A stretch of DNA of 37,447 nucleotides from an uncultured Prochlorococcus sp. (GTDB taxonomy: Bacteria > Cyanobacteriota > Cyanobacteriia > PCC-6307 > Cyanobiaceae): NCBI GenBank assembly GCA_902572915.1, contig CACGHR010000003.1, forward strand, positions 1 to 37,447, in the 5' to 3' direction. Below, one piece after another: positions 21,381-30,992 of this stretch. Below the pieces are notes generated by a model, which ran no database searches, had not been told where the DNA came from, and was given only the letters and a program-made list of their open reading frames with translations. The number at the start of each line of letters is the position of its first letter. Position 1 is the first letter of the stretch. The position numbers and the translations under genes are program-made.

Positions 21381-21470
21381 AAGTGCGGACTTTCCTTATT
21401 TATTAAAAACTTTATTTGCGACAATGCGTATAAAGGTTTAGATTATCCTAATTAAACACATTTGACTTAA

Positions 21471-21668
21471 ATGTCTAAACTTAAAACTCGAAAATCAGCT
21501 GCAAAAAGATTTAAAGCTACTGCAACGGGTAAATTCATGAGAAGAAGAGCTTTCCATAATCATTTACTTGATCATAAAAGCTCAAAATTAAAAAGACATC
21601 TATCAACAAAAGCCGTAGTTGATGAAAAAGATGCTGATAATGTAAGATTAATGATTCCATACGCATAA
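21471..21668 (+). CDS. rpmI: 50S ribosomal protein L35
   Basis: [44 protein letters not shown]. Confidence 0.98.
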   Translation: MSKLKTRKSAAKRFKATATGKFMRRRAFHNHLLDHKSSKLKRHLSTKAVVDEKDADNVRLMIPYA

Positions 21669-21696
21669 ATAGTTAACCCATTTCCCTAATTGATTC

Positions 21697-22044
21697 ATGG
21701 CACGTGTAAAAAGAGGCAATATAGCCAGAAAAAGAAGAAACAAAATCTTAAATCTTGCGAAAGGGTTTAGAGGCGGAAACAAAAATCTTTTCAGAACAGC
21801 AAATCAAAGAGTTATGAAAGCTCTTTGCAATGCTTACAGAGATAGAAGAAGAAGAAAAAGAGATTTCAGAAGACTTTGGATTTCTAGAATTAATGCTTCA
21901 GCAAGAATTAATGGAACTAACTATAGCAAGTTAATAAATGGCATGAAAAACTCCGAAATCATCCTTAATAGAAAAATGCTTGCTCAATTAGCACTAAACG
22001 ATCCAAAATGTTTTGAAAAAATAGTTTCTTCCTTAAGCAATTAG
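21697..22044 (+). CDS. rplT: 50S ribosomal protein L20
   Basis: [43 protein letters not shown]...[19 protein letters not shown]. Confidence 0.98.
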   Translation: MARVKRGNIARKRRNKILNLAKGFRGGNKNLFRTANQRVMKALCNAYRDRRRRKRDFRRLWISRINASARINGTNYSKLINGMKNSEIILNRKMLAQLALNDPKCFEKIVSSLSN

Positions 22045-22081
22045 AAAAAAGAATATAATCTTAGAAAAGTAATTTTAAATA

Positions 22082-22639
22082 ATGGAAATATCTTCTTTTC
22101 AGTCTTATTTAATAATTCTTTTTGTAGTACTAATAATTATTTCTATTTTTGTATTCAGACAATTTCTAAAAACAAGAAGTGAAGAATTAAATTTAGTAAA
22201 ATTCGAGCAGAAAGGTCTAGATTCTCTATCTAAAGCTACAGAATTATATGAATTTGGGTCTATTCAGATAAAAAAACGATTATATTCTGAAGCAACTAAG
22301 ACATTTTTAAAAGCTATTGAGAATTATGAAAATGAACCTGATGAAGCAAAAGCCATAATTAATAATGCATTAGGTTTTTCTTATGCTGCCCAAAATGAAT
22401 TTAAAAAAGCAATTAAACACTATAGTTTTGCAATAAAATCTCTTCCAGAATATCCAATAGCTCTAAATAATCTTGCATCAGCACAACAGCGTTTATTGGA
22501 ATACGACTCAGCATATGCAACTTATCAAAAAGTTTTAGGAATAGATCCAAAAAACAAAACCGCAATTAAAAAAAGTAAGGAGTTAGAAAAAAGAAATAAT
22601 TACAAACCGTATAAAGGTATAAAAAATAAGGGATTTTAA
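22082..22639 (+). CDS. N-terminal transmembrane TPR-repeat protein
   Basis: Hydrophobic N-terminus [21 protein letters not shown]-like helices [72 protein letters not shown]. Confidence 0.85.
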   Translation: MEISSFQSYLIILFVVLIIISIFVFRQFLKTRSEELNLVKFEQKGLDSLSKATELYEFGSIQIKKRLYSEATKTFLKAIENYENEPDEAKAIINNALGFSYAAQNEFKKAIKHYSFAIKSLPEYPIALNNLASAQQRLLEYDSAYATYQKVLGIDPKNKTAIKKSKELEKRNNYKPYKGIKNKGF

Positions 22640-22641
22640 AT

Positions 22642-23436
22642 ATGGAAAAATATACACCTTTACAAATTGGAGGAAAACAATTTTCCAGTAGATTAATGGT
22701 CGGTACTGGCAAATACAAATCTACTCAAGACATGGTAGAAAGTTTATCAAATTCTGAGACAGAAATTATAACTGTCGCTGTTAGAAGAATTAAAAATGAG
22801 CGGAACGGAGATAATTTACTTGAAAAAATTAACTGGAAAAAATACTGGATGCTTCCTAATACAGCTGGTTGTGTTAATTCCGATGAGGCAGTCAGAATTG
22901 CTATTTTAGGAAGAGAGCTTGCAAAACTATCTGGTCAAGAGGAAAATAATTTTGTCAAGTTAGAAGTAATTCCTGACAAAAAATATCTGTTGCCAGATCC
23001 AATAGAAACTCTGAAAGCAGCTGAAATTTTAGTAAAAAAGGGGTTTGCTGTACTTCCCTATATAAATGCAGATCCTATTCTTGCAAAAAGACTAGAAGAA
23101 GTAGGTTGTTCAACGGTAATGCCATTAGGCTCGCCAATTGGCTCTGGACAAGGTTTATTAAATTTATCAAACATAGCGATAATTATTGAGAATGCCAAAG
23201 TGCCAGTAATAATTGACGCAGGAATTGGGGTGCCAAGTGAAGCTTCTCAAGCTATGGAACTTGGAGCTGATGGTGTCTTAATCAATAGCGCAATCGCGCA
23301 AGCTGAAAATCCTCCTCTCATGGCTCATGCAATAAACTATGGAGTAAAAGCTGGCAGGCAAGCTTTTCTGGCAGGAAGAATTAAAAAACAAAGCTTCGCC
23401 ATAGCTAGTTCCCCAGAAAAAAACATATCTGCTTAA
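22642..23436 (+). CDS. thiG: Thiazole synthase
   Basis: [80 protein letters not shown]. Confidence 0.97.
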   Translation: MEKYTPLQIGGKQFSSRLMVGTGKYKSTQDMVESLSNSETEIITVAVRRIKNERNGDNLLEKINWKKYWMLPNTAGCVNSDEAVRIAILGRELAKLSGQEENNFVKLEVIPDKKYLLPDPIETLKAAEILVKKGFAVLPYINADPILAKRLEEVGCSTVMPLGSPIGSGQGLLNLSNIAIIIENAKVPVIIDAGIGVPSEASQAMELGADGVLINSAIAQAENPPLMAHAINYGVKAGRQAFLAGRIKKQSFAIASSPEKNISA

Positions 23437-23604
23437 CTTTTCTAAAGTGACACAATGTAAAAAAAGAAAAAACTTATTATTTAATAATATTTATCTTATT
23501 AAGAAAAAAGATTTGAAACTATTTACAATGTTTTTTCGCAAATTGGAAGCACACTGTAGTAATTTAATAAATATATTATGAATCTATTAATTCTGGAGTT
23601 CTGA

Positions 23605-24807
23605 GTGAAAGTTATTGTTCTTGGTGGAGATGGTTTTTGCGGTTGGCCTTGTGCGGTGAATTTAGCAGAGCAAAATCATGATGTAATTATTGTCGATAAT
23701 CTAAGTCGTAGAAAAATAGATATTGATCTAGAGGTAGAATCTTTAACTCCTATTGCATCAATAACAGAACGACTTGCTGCATGGGAAGAGATTGGAGGTA
23801 AACCTATGAGATTCCATAATATGGATATCTCTAAACAATATCAAAAATTACTAAATTTACTTATTGAAGAAAAACCTGATTCAATTATCCATTTCGCAGA
23901 ACAAAGAGCAGCACCTTACTCAATGAAATCAAGTTTCACCAAAAGATATACAGTAGATAATAATGTTAATGGCACACACAATCTTCTTGCCGCAATTGTA
24001 GAAAGTAATTTAGATATTCATGTCGTTCATTTAGGAACAATGGGAGTTTACGGATATGGATCCCATAGAGGTGCAACAATTCCAGAAGGTTATCTAAAAG
24101 TTGAAGTGCCACAACCAGATGGAAGCCGCTTTGAAGAAGAAATATTACACCCTGCAAGTCCAGGAAGTGTTTACCATATGACTAAAACTTTAGATCAATT
24201 ATTATTTCTTTACTACAACAAAAATGATCTTGTAAGAATAACTGATCTTCACCAAGGTATTGTATGGGGAACAAATACAGAAGCAACTTTAAAAGACCCT
24301 AGATTGACAAATAGATTTGATTATGACGGAGATTATGGAACTGTTCTAAACAGATTTCTAATGCAAGCTGCTATAGGATATCCTTTAAGTGTTCATGGAA
24401 CAGGCGGACAAACAAGAGCATTTATACATATAAAAGATTCGGTAAAATGTGTACAACTCGCCCTTGAGAATCCTCCAAAATCTGGGGAAAGAGTCAAAAT
24501 ATTTAATCAGATGACTGAAAGTCATCAGGTTGGAGAACTAGCTAAAAAAGTTGCATCTCTAACAGGCGCTGATATCAATTATTTACCAAATCCAAGGAAT
24601 GAAGCTGTTGAAAATGATTTAATTGTTGATAATAAATGCTTTATAGAATTAGGTTTAAACCCAACCACTCTTGATAATGGCTTATTAGAAGAAGTTGTTG
24701 AAGTTGCTAAAAAATACTCTAAGAGATGTGATTTAAAACGCATACCTTGTGTTTCCTCATGGACAAAAAAACAAGCTGAGGCTATAAAGACTAATTCAGA
24801 TTTCTAA
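23605..24807 (+). CDS. sqdB: UDP-sulfoquinovose synthase (sulfolipid biosynthesis)
   Basis: MKVIVLGGDGFCGWPCAVNLAEQNHDVIIVDNLSRRKIDIDLEVESLTPI, HFAEQRAAPYSM, DLHQGIVWGTNT; GTG start; followed by an sqdX-like gene. Confidence 0.97.
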   Translation: MKVIVLGGDGFCGWPCAVNLAEQNHDVIIVDNLSRRKIDIDLEVESLTPIASITERLAAWEEIGGKPMRFHNMDISKQYQKLLNLLIEEKPDSIIHFAEQRAAPYSMKSSFTKRYTVDNNVNGTHNLLAAIVESNLDIHVVHLGTMGVYGYGSHRGATIPEGYLKVEVPQPDGSRFEEEILHPASPGSVYHMTKTLDQLLFLYYNKNDLVRITDLHQGIVWGTNTEATLKDPRLTNRFDYDGDYGTVLNRFLMQAAIGYPLSVHGTGGQTRAFIHIKDSVKCVQLALENPPKSGERVKIFNQMTESHQVGELAKKVASLTGADINYLPNPRNEAVENDLIVDNKCFIELGLNPTTLDNGLLEEVVEVAKKYSKRCDLKRIPCVSSWTKKQAEAIKTNSDF

Positions 24808-24825
24808 AATGATTAACTTAAGAAA

Positions 24826-25959
24826 GTGAAAATTGCATTGTTTACTGAAACTTTTTTACCTAAAGTTGACGGCATAGTAACAAGACTGACTAAAACTATT
24901 GAATTTTTAATAAAAAATGGTGATGAAGTTATAGTTTTTTGTCCTGAAGGATGTCCAGAGTCATATATGGGAGCAACTATAGTCGGAGTTGCTGCAATGC
25001 CATTACCCTTATACCCAGAGTTGAAGCTTGGCCTGCCTGGTCCTGCTGTTTCTGAGAAGTTAGAAAGATTCAAACCAGATTTAATACATGTTGTAAATCC
25101 AGCTGTACTTGGCTTGGGTGGAATATGGTTGGCTAAAACAAATAATATTCCTTTAATTGCCAGTTACCATACTCATCTTCCTAAATATCTTGAACATTAC
25201 GGTATGGGGATGTTAGAGCCACTTCTATGGGAACTACTAAAAGCAGCTCATAATCAAGCTTTATTAAATTTATGTACCTCTACAGCTATGGTTAATGAAT
25301 TAAAAGATAAAGGTATTCAAAGGACTGCTCTATGGCAAAGGGGAGTAGATACTTACAGTTTCCGACCAGATTTAAGGAATGCGAAAATGAGAGAAAAATT
25401 ATTTGGAAAATATGAAGATGCTAATTACTTGTTGATTTATGTAGGAAGATTATCAGCAGAAAAGCAAATTGAGAGAATTAAACCTGTCTTAGAAAGTATT
25501 CCTAATGCTTGCCTAGCACTTGTAGGTGACGGACCATATAGAAATCAGCTTGAAAAAATATTCGAAAATACCAAGACTAATTTCATAGGATATTTATCTG
25601 GCGATGAACTTGCTAGCGCCTATGCCTCTGGAGATATTTTTTTATTTCCATCTAGCACAGAAACGCTTGGGTTAGTTTTACTAGAAGCAATGGCATCAGG
25701 ATGTCCAGTTATCGGAGCCAACAAAGGGGGAATTCCAGATATTATTAGCGATGGGATTAATGGTTGTTTATATGATCCTGATGAAAAAGATAATGGGGAA
25801 CAGAGTTTGATTGAAGCGACAAAAAAAATTCTAGAGAATGAAGATAAAAGAGAAGTTATGAGGAAAGAGGCAAGAAACGAAGCAGAAAAATGGGATTGGA
25901 ATCAAGCAACATTACAACTGCAAAATTATTATGCAGATACTCTCAGAGAAATGGATTAA
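24826..25959 (+). CDS. sqdX: Sulfoquinovosyl diacylglycerol synthase, glycosyltransferase family 4
   Basis: MKIALFTETFLPKVDGIVTRL, SYHTHLPKYLEHYGMG, LWQRGVDTYSF, LFPSSTETLGLVLLEAMASGCPVIGANKGGIPDII; adjacent to sqdB. Confidence 0.95.
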   Translation: MKIALFTETFLPKVDGIVTRLTKTIEFLIKNGDEVIVFCPEGCPESYMGATIVGVAAMPLPLYPELKLGLPGPAVSEKLERFKPDLIHVVNPAVLGLGGIWLAKTNNIPLIASYHTHLPKYLEHYGMGMLEPLLWELLKAAHNQALLNLCTSTAMVNELKDKGIQRTALWQRGVDTYSFRPDLRNAKMREKLFGKYEDANYLLIYVGRLSAEKQIERIKPVLESIPNACLALVGDGPYRNQLEKIFENTKTNFIGYLSGDELASAYASGDIFLFPSSTETLGLVLLEAMASGCPVIGANKGGIPDIISDGINGCLYDPDEKDNGEQSLIEATKKILENEDKREVMRKEARNEAEKWDWNQATLQLQNYYADTLREMD

Positions 25960-25971
25960 GCTTAATCTGAA

Positions 25972-26220
25972 TTATGCTACGTGTGGAGGTGTAGGACTAC
26001 TATACGAACTTAAAGGAAGTATTAGAGTAGCGATATTCTGATTCTTTTCAGGCCTTTTTTTCTTTGAGAATTTTTTACCAAAAGGTACTCTTATAACATT
26101 AGTTCCCTCAATGGAACAAATGTTTGAGTTATCTCCTGAAAAATTATTGACAAAATTTGGTAAGTCGACGTTTTTAACTGGCAGGTGCTTAACGTTACCA
26201 GATTTAAAATCTTTGGTCAT
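25972..26220 (-). CDS. Small uncharacterised protein (82 aa)
   Basis: The only ORF in the sqdX-gcvP gap; ATG start, 82 codons uninterrupted in AT-rich DNA. No family recognised: MTKDFKSGNVKHLPVKNVDLPNFVNNFSGDNSNICSIEGTNVIRVPFGKKFSKKKRPEKNQ... Confidence 0.65.
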   Translation of the reverse strand: MTKDFKSGNVKHLPVKNVDLPNFVNNFSGDNSNICSIEGTNVIRVPFGKKFSKKKRPEKNQNIATLILPLSSYSSPTPPHVA

Positions 26221-26334
26221 AGCTTCAAATACCCCAAAAAATTTGATGCTCGAATATTTTAATAAAAAAATTTAAAAAAATTCTATAAGAAAATATTAAA
26301 TTTTTATTCAAATTGATAATAACTAACTAAAGAC

Positions 26335-26350
26335 AAGGACGCTAGTCCTT
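26335..26350 (-). terminator. Candidate hairpin at the 3' end of gcvP
   Basis: AAGGAC-GCTA-GTCCTT perfect 6-bp stem, 4-nt loop, abutting the gcvP stop; in minus-strand sense followed by GTCTTTAGTT..., so the U-tract is weak. Confidence 0.45.
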
Positions 26351-29259
26351 TAAGCACACTTTTTTTCTTCTAAAGTCTCTCCTTGATTTACATTGCAAGA
26401 ACAAATTAAATTGCGATCACCATATGCATTATTAATTCTAGAAACTGAAGACCAAAACTTAATATTTGTTGGAGTTTTATAAGGAAAAGAAGCTTTTTCT
26501 TTTGAATAAGGATAATTCCAATTATCAGCAATTAACTCTTTCAGCGTATGGGGAGCATTGCTTATTACGTTATTATTCTTTAATTCAATATTATTTTTTA
26601 TTTCGCTGATTTCTTCTCCAATCAATAGCATAGCCTCACAGAATCTATCCAATTCAGCCAAACTTTCACTTTCAGTAGGCTCTATCATTATGGTCTCAGG
26701 CACAGGCCAACTTATAGTTGGGGCATGAAAGCTATAATCTATTAATCTTTTAGCTAAATCATTTACACTCAAACCAGTTTTGGATTTTAAATCTCTAAAA
26801 TCCAAAATACATTCATGTGCTACAAAATTATTTTTTCCTTTATAAAGAATCTTGAATTTATGCTTTAAAGAATGCGCAATATAATTTGCAGATAAAATTG
26901 CATGCGCAGTTGCTTTCCTTAAACCACTAAGACCACCCATTTTTATGTACATCCAACTAATTGGAAGAATACTTGCACTCCCATGCTTGGCAGAAGATAC
27001 ATAATTTGAACTATTAGATAAATTATTATCCTTTAAAGAATGAGTAGGAAGAAATGGGCTTAAAGTTTCTGATGCTGCAACTGGTCCTACACCTGGACCA
27101 CCACCTCCATGTGGAATGCAGAATGTTTTATGTAAATTTAAATGGCAAATATCAACACCATAGTTACCAGGTTTGCATAATCCAACCTGAGCATTCAAAT
27201 TTGCTCCATCTAAATAGACAAATCCCCCAACAGAATGAATTAAGTCACAAATCTTTCTGATTTTTAATTCAAAAACTCCATGAGTAGAAGGATAAGTCAA
27301 CATGAGAGCACCAATTTGAGTCTCAAATTTTTTGACTTTAATCGACAAATCTTGAAAATCAATATTTCCTTCTTCATCACATTCAACCGTTAAAACATCA
27401 AATCCTGCCATAACTGCACTAGCAGGATTTGTTCCATGAGCACTTTTAGGAATTAAACATTTTTTTCTTAAAAGTTCACCTTTTGATTCAAAATAAGAAT
27501 TTATTGCTAGTAATCCTGCAAACTCTCCCTGAGAGCCTGCATTTGGTTGAAAAGAAACTGATTTTAAACCAACAATATCACTTATCCATTTTTCTAGGTC
27601 AGATATAATTTTTGAATATCCCTTAGTTTGATCTGGTGGAGAGAAAGGATGAATAGAAGATAAATTAGCCCAAGAGACTGGATTTAACTCTGCTGCAGAA
27701 TTGAGCTTCATAGTACAGCTTCCTAATGGCATCATTCCATCTACCAGAGAAAAATCTTTTTCAGCAAGTCGGAATATATATCTCATTAATTCAGTTTCAC
27801 TTTGGTAATTTGTGAATATATCTTGCTTCATCCATTCATTGGATCTCAAAGCTAAACTTTCAAAATGAAATCCTTTATCAAATTTTTTATGCTCTAGATC
27901 TTCTTTCTTTTCTATAAGATTTGCTATGAAAGTCAAAATATCTTTGATCTCTCTTTCATTACTAAGCTCATCTAAAGAAATCCCAAAGCCAGTTGAATTT
28001 TCAATAGTTGATCCCAACGGCAAAATTCTTAAATTATAACCATTTTTTAAAGCTTCACTATGGATCCTCTGGGAGTGCTCAGAATAAACATCAACGCTAT
28101 CAAATCTAATCCCATTAGGAATATCAAAACCTAAATCAGCTAAACATGATTCTAAATTTAGTCTCAACTCCACTAATCTCTTAGCAATTTGCGTTAATCC
28201 AGAGGGTCCATGATAAATAGCATAAAAAGAAGAAATTATGGCCAACAAAGATTGAGCAGTACAAATATTACTAGTAGCCTTTTCCCTTCTAATATGTTGC
28301 TCTCTTGTTTGCAATGCTAGTCTTAGTGACTTTTCTCCATTTTTAGAGAAAGTTTGCCCAACAATTCTTCCAGGTATCAGCCTTTTATATTTTTCGCTAC
28401 AGGCAAAATATGCTGCGTGGGGGCCACCAAAACCCATTGGAACGCCAAATCTTTGCATACTACCCACTGCAACATCAACACCAAATTCAGAAATTGGTTT
28501 AATTAAAACTTGCGCCAGTGGATCAATAGATGCAGTTACAATAATTTCTGATCTATGTGCTTGGGATATTAAGAATGTGGGATCAAATAATTGCCCATTT
28601 TTACCGGGTAATTGCAACAAAATTCCAAAAACATCCTCATTATTAGGAAGATTGCTCTGAGTAAAGCGTTTTAAAGATATTCCCAAAGGTTTTGCTCTTG
28701 TTTGTAGAACATTAAAAGTATGATCAAAAACATTTGATTCCACTAAGTACACCTTTGAAGATTTATTTTTTCTTGCGGCAAAACTCATGGCCATAGCCTC
28801 TGCAGCAGCAGTGCCCTCATCTAATAAAGATGCATTGGCAACGGGGAACCCTGTTAGTTCACAAACAATAGTCTGAAAATTAAATAGAGCTTCTAATCTG
28901 CCTTGTGCAATTTCTGCTTGATATGGAGTATAAGAGGTGTACCACCTTGGATTTTCAAGAACATGTCTTTGAATTACTTTAGGCATGTGATTGTCATAAT
29001 AACCAAGGCCTATTAGTGATCTCATTTTGTTATTTTTCTTCGCAATCTCTTCTAATTCATTTAAAGCCTCAATTTCTGAACAACCTTGGGGCAATATTTC
29101 TGAAGATTGATCTTTAAGCTGAATATCTTCAGGAATAACCTGGTTTATAAATTGTTCAATATTATTAAAACCAAGCTTGTTTAGCATAGTTCTCTCATCA
29201 TTATCTCCTAACCCCAGATGTCTATCTATAAACAAATCGGACCCAAATTTGGATGTCAT
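26350..29259 (-). CDS. gcvP: Glycine dehydrogenase (decarboxylating), P protein
   Basis: FIDRHLGLGDNDERTML, SLLDEGTAAAEAMAM, MMPLGSCTMKLNSAAEL, NAGSQGEFAGLLAI, HLNLHKTFCIPHGGGGPGVGPV. Confidence 0.98.
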   Translation of the reverse strand: MTSKFGSDLFIDRHLGLGDNDERTMLNKLGFNNIEQFINQVIPEDIQLKDQSSEILPQGCSEIEALNELEEIAKKNNKMRSLIGLGYYDNHMPKVIQRHVLENPRWYTSYTPYQAEIAQGRLEALFNFQTIVCELTGFPVANASLLDEGTAAAEAMAMSFAARKNKSSKVYLVESNVFDHTFNVLQTRAKPLGISLKRFTQSNLPNNEDVFGILLQLPGKNGQLFDPTFLISQAHRSEIIVTASIDPLAQVLIKPISEFGVDVAVGSMQRFGVPMGFGGPHAAYFACSEKYKRLIPGRIVGQTFSKNGEKSLRLALQTREQHIRREKATSNICTAQSLLAIISSFYAIYHGPSGLTQIAKRLVELRLNLESCLADLGFDIPNGIRFDSVDVYSEHSQRIHSEALKNGYNLRILPLGSTIENSTGFGISLDELSNEREIKDILTFIANLIEKKEDLEHKKFDKGFHFESLALRSNEWMKQDIFTNYQSETELMRYIFRLAEKDFSLVDGMMPLGSCTMKLNSAAELNPVSWANLSSIHPFSPPDQTKGYSKIISDLEKWISDIVGLKSVSFQPNAGSQGEFAGLLAINSYFESKGELLRKKCLIPKSAHGTNPASAVMAGFDVLTVECDEEGNIDFQDLSIKVKKFETQIGALMLTYPSTHGVFELKIRKICDLIHSVGGFVYLDGANLNAQVGLCKPGNYGVDICHLNLHKTFCIPHGGGGPGVGPVAASETLSPFLPTHSLKDNNLSNSSNYVSSAKHGSASILPISWMYIKMGGLSGLRKATAHAILSANYIAHSLKHKFKILYKGKNNFVAHECILDFRDLKSKTGLSVNDLAKRLIDYSFHAPTISWPVPETIMIEPTESESLAELDRFCEAMLLIGEEISEIKNNIELKNNNVISNAPHTLKELIADNWNYPYSKEKASFPYKTPTNIKFWSSVSRINNAYGDRNLICSCNVNQGETLEEKKCA

Positions 29260-29304
29260 ATTAAAATATTTTTCTTTAAAATAGCTCTTTTTAAAAAGTT
29301 TGCC

Positions 29305-29694
29305 TTATTTTGGTACAACCTTTGATTGATATTCCTCAGAAGTCATCAAATCAGCAATTGATACTTCTGATTCTGGTTTCAAAATGACTAACCAACCTTC
29401 TCCAATCGGATCATTCTGTAAAAGCTCAGGATTATCTATAACACTTTCATTTACAGATACTATTTCACCTGAAAAAGGCAAATAGACTTCCTCGACGGCC
29501 TTAACAGATTCTATTGTTCCAAAAGTCTCACCTTTCTCTAAAGTTGTCCCTTGATCAGCTAACTCAACAAAAACAATATCTCCTAATTGATCAATAGCAA
29601 ATTCACTAACTCCAATTTTTAACAATCCATTTTCTTCCAGGGCATACTCATGGGTATCAGCATAGTTAAGGTTGTCTGGAAACTGGTAAGACAT
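29305..29694 (-). CDS. gcvH: Glycine cleavage system H protein
   Basis: FPDNLNYADTHEYALEENGLLKIGVSEFAIDQLGDIVFVELADQGTTLEKGETFGTIESVKAVEEVYLPFSGEIV (lipoyl-Lys ESVKA). Confidence 0.98.
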   Translation of the reverse strand: MSYQFPDNLNYADTHEYALEENGLLKIGVSEFAIDQLGDIVFVELADQGTTLEKGETFGTIESVKAVEEVYLPFSGEIVSVNESVIDNPELLQNDPIGEGWLVILKPESEVSIADLMTSEEYQSKVVPK

Positions 29695-29696
29695 GA

Positions 29697-30989
29697 TTAA
29701 GTTGATAAAGAAAGTAGAGAATCCTTAGAAATTAATTTTTCCTCTAATAATTCAGATAATAATTGAATTAGTGCAATTTTGATGTGAGCTATGTGTGAAC
29801 CACCTTGAACAAAAATATTGTAAGGATCTCTTAGAGGAGCATCAGCGGAAAATTCACTTGTACTACCTTCAATAAATGTACCTCCTGCCATTAATAATTT
29901 TGAATCATATCCTTCCATTGGTGATGGAACAACATTTAAAAAAGAATCTACTGGTGAAGAATTTTGAAAAGATTGACAAACTTTTTGTACCAAATCAGGA
30001 TTATTCAATCTCACTGACTGAATAAGATCAGATCTGTAAGTTGCTGGCTCTGGCAAAACCTTAAATCCTAAATTTTTAAAAACTGCTGCAACCATATCAG
30101 CACCTTTTAGTGATTCATGAACAATTTGTGGTGCTAAAAACAAACCCTGCAAAATTAATCTTCCTAGTCCAAAATTTATTCCTGCTGATGAACCAATACC
30201 TGGTGAAGTTAACCTAGAACATGCCATCTCAACCAACTCTGAATCTCCTGCAATATAACCACCAGTAGGAACGATTGTTCCTCCCAAATTTTTAATCAAT
30301 GATCCAGCAATTATATTTGCCCCTTTTGAAATAGGTTCACTATCTTCAACAAGCTCCCCATAACAGTTATCAACAAAACATATGCAGTTAGGATTAAGAG
30401 AATGAATCAGACTACAAATTTTCTCTATCTGAAAATTCGTAAGAGATTTTCTCCAACTATATCCACAACTTTTTTGTATGAATACTAATTTATAAGAATT
30501 TTCTTTAAAAGAATGAACAATTTTTTCTTCAAAAGAATCAAAATTATCGCAAATATTAATTTGCTTATATTCAATCTCAAAATCTTTAAGTGAGCCTTTA
30601 CCTCCTCCCCTTATTCCTATCACTTCTTCTAATGTGTCATACGGTTGTCCTGTAAGTGATAACATCACATCTCCAGGCCTAAGAATTCCAAATAAGACGG
30701 AACTTATTGCATGTGTTCCACTTACAAATTGCATTCTCACAGCTGCCTTTTCAGCAAGAAAAAATCTTGCAAAAACTGCATCAATTTTTTCTCTAGATAT
30801 ATCATCATGACCACTACCAGAGGATTGATTGAAATGACTAGTAGAAACTTTTTCTTCCTGAAAAATTGTCAAAATATTTTCTAATTTCTGGAAAACCTGA
30901 TTGGATCTTTCTTGAAAAACGTTACTTAAACTATCTTCTACAGAAAGAACAGCATTTTCAGCCAATTTTAAGTTATTGTTTAGCGTCAT
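29697..30989 (-). CDS. PLP-dependent enzyme, methionine gamma-lyase / 'aluminium resistance protein' family
   Basis: AVRMQFVSGTHAISSVLFGILRPGDVMLSLTGQPYDTLEEVIGIRG, IQKSCGYSWRKSL, FVDNCYGELVE, IAGSLIKNLGGTIVPTGGYIAG (PLP-Lys region), MAGGTFIEGSTSEFSADAPLRDPYNIFVQGG. Confidence 0.9.
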   Translation of the reverse strand: MTLNNNLKLAENAVLSVEDSLSNVFQERSNQVFQKLENILTIFQEEKVSTSHFNQSSGSGHDDISREKIDAVFARFFLAEKAAVRMQFVSGTHAISSVLFGILRPGDVMLSLTGQPYDTLEEVIGIRGGGKGSLKDFEIEYKQINICDNFDSFEEKIVHSFKENSYKLVFIQKSCGYSWRKSLTNFQIEKICSLIHSLNPNCICFVDNCYGELVEDSEPISKGANIIAGSLIKNLGGTIVPTGGYIAGDSELVEMACSRLTSPGIGSSAGINFGLGRLILQGLFLAPQIVHESLKGADMVAAVFKNLGFKVLPEPATYRSDLIQSVRLNNPDLVQKVCQSFQNSSPVDSFLNVVPSPMEGYDSKLLMAGGTFIEGSTSEFSADAPLRDPYNIFVQGGSHIAHIKIALIQLLSELLEEKLISKDSLLSLST

Positions 30990-30992
30990 TAA

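Noticed and set aside
21076-21441. 121-aa plus-strand ORF running toward rpmI
   Set aside because: Mostly antisense to the SpoIID-like N-terminus, including its signal peptide, which is the better-supported frame.
22045-22081. Riboswitch upstream of the TPR-thiG pair
   Set aside because: Only 37 nt of gap and no TPP-riboswitch-like sequence seen.
23437-23604. Pho box upstream of sqdB
   Set aside because: No tandem CTTAACCT-like repeats could be identified by eye.
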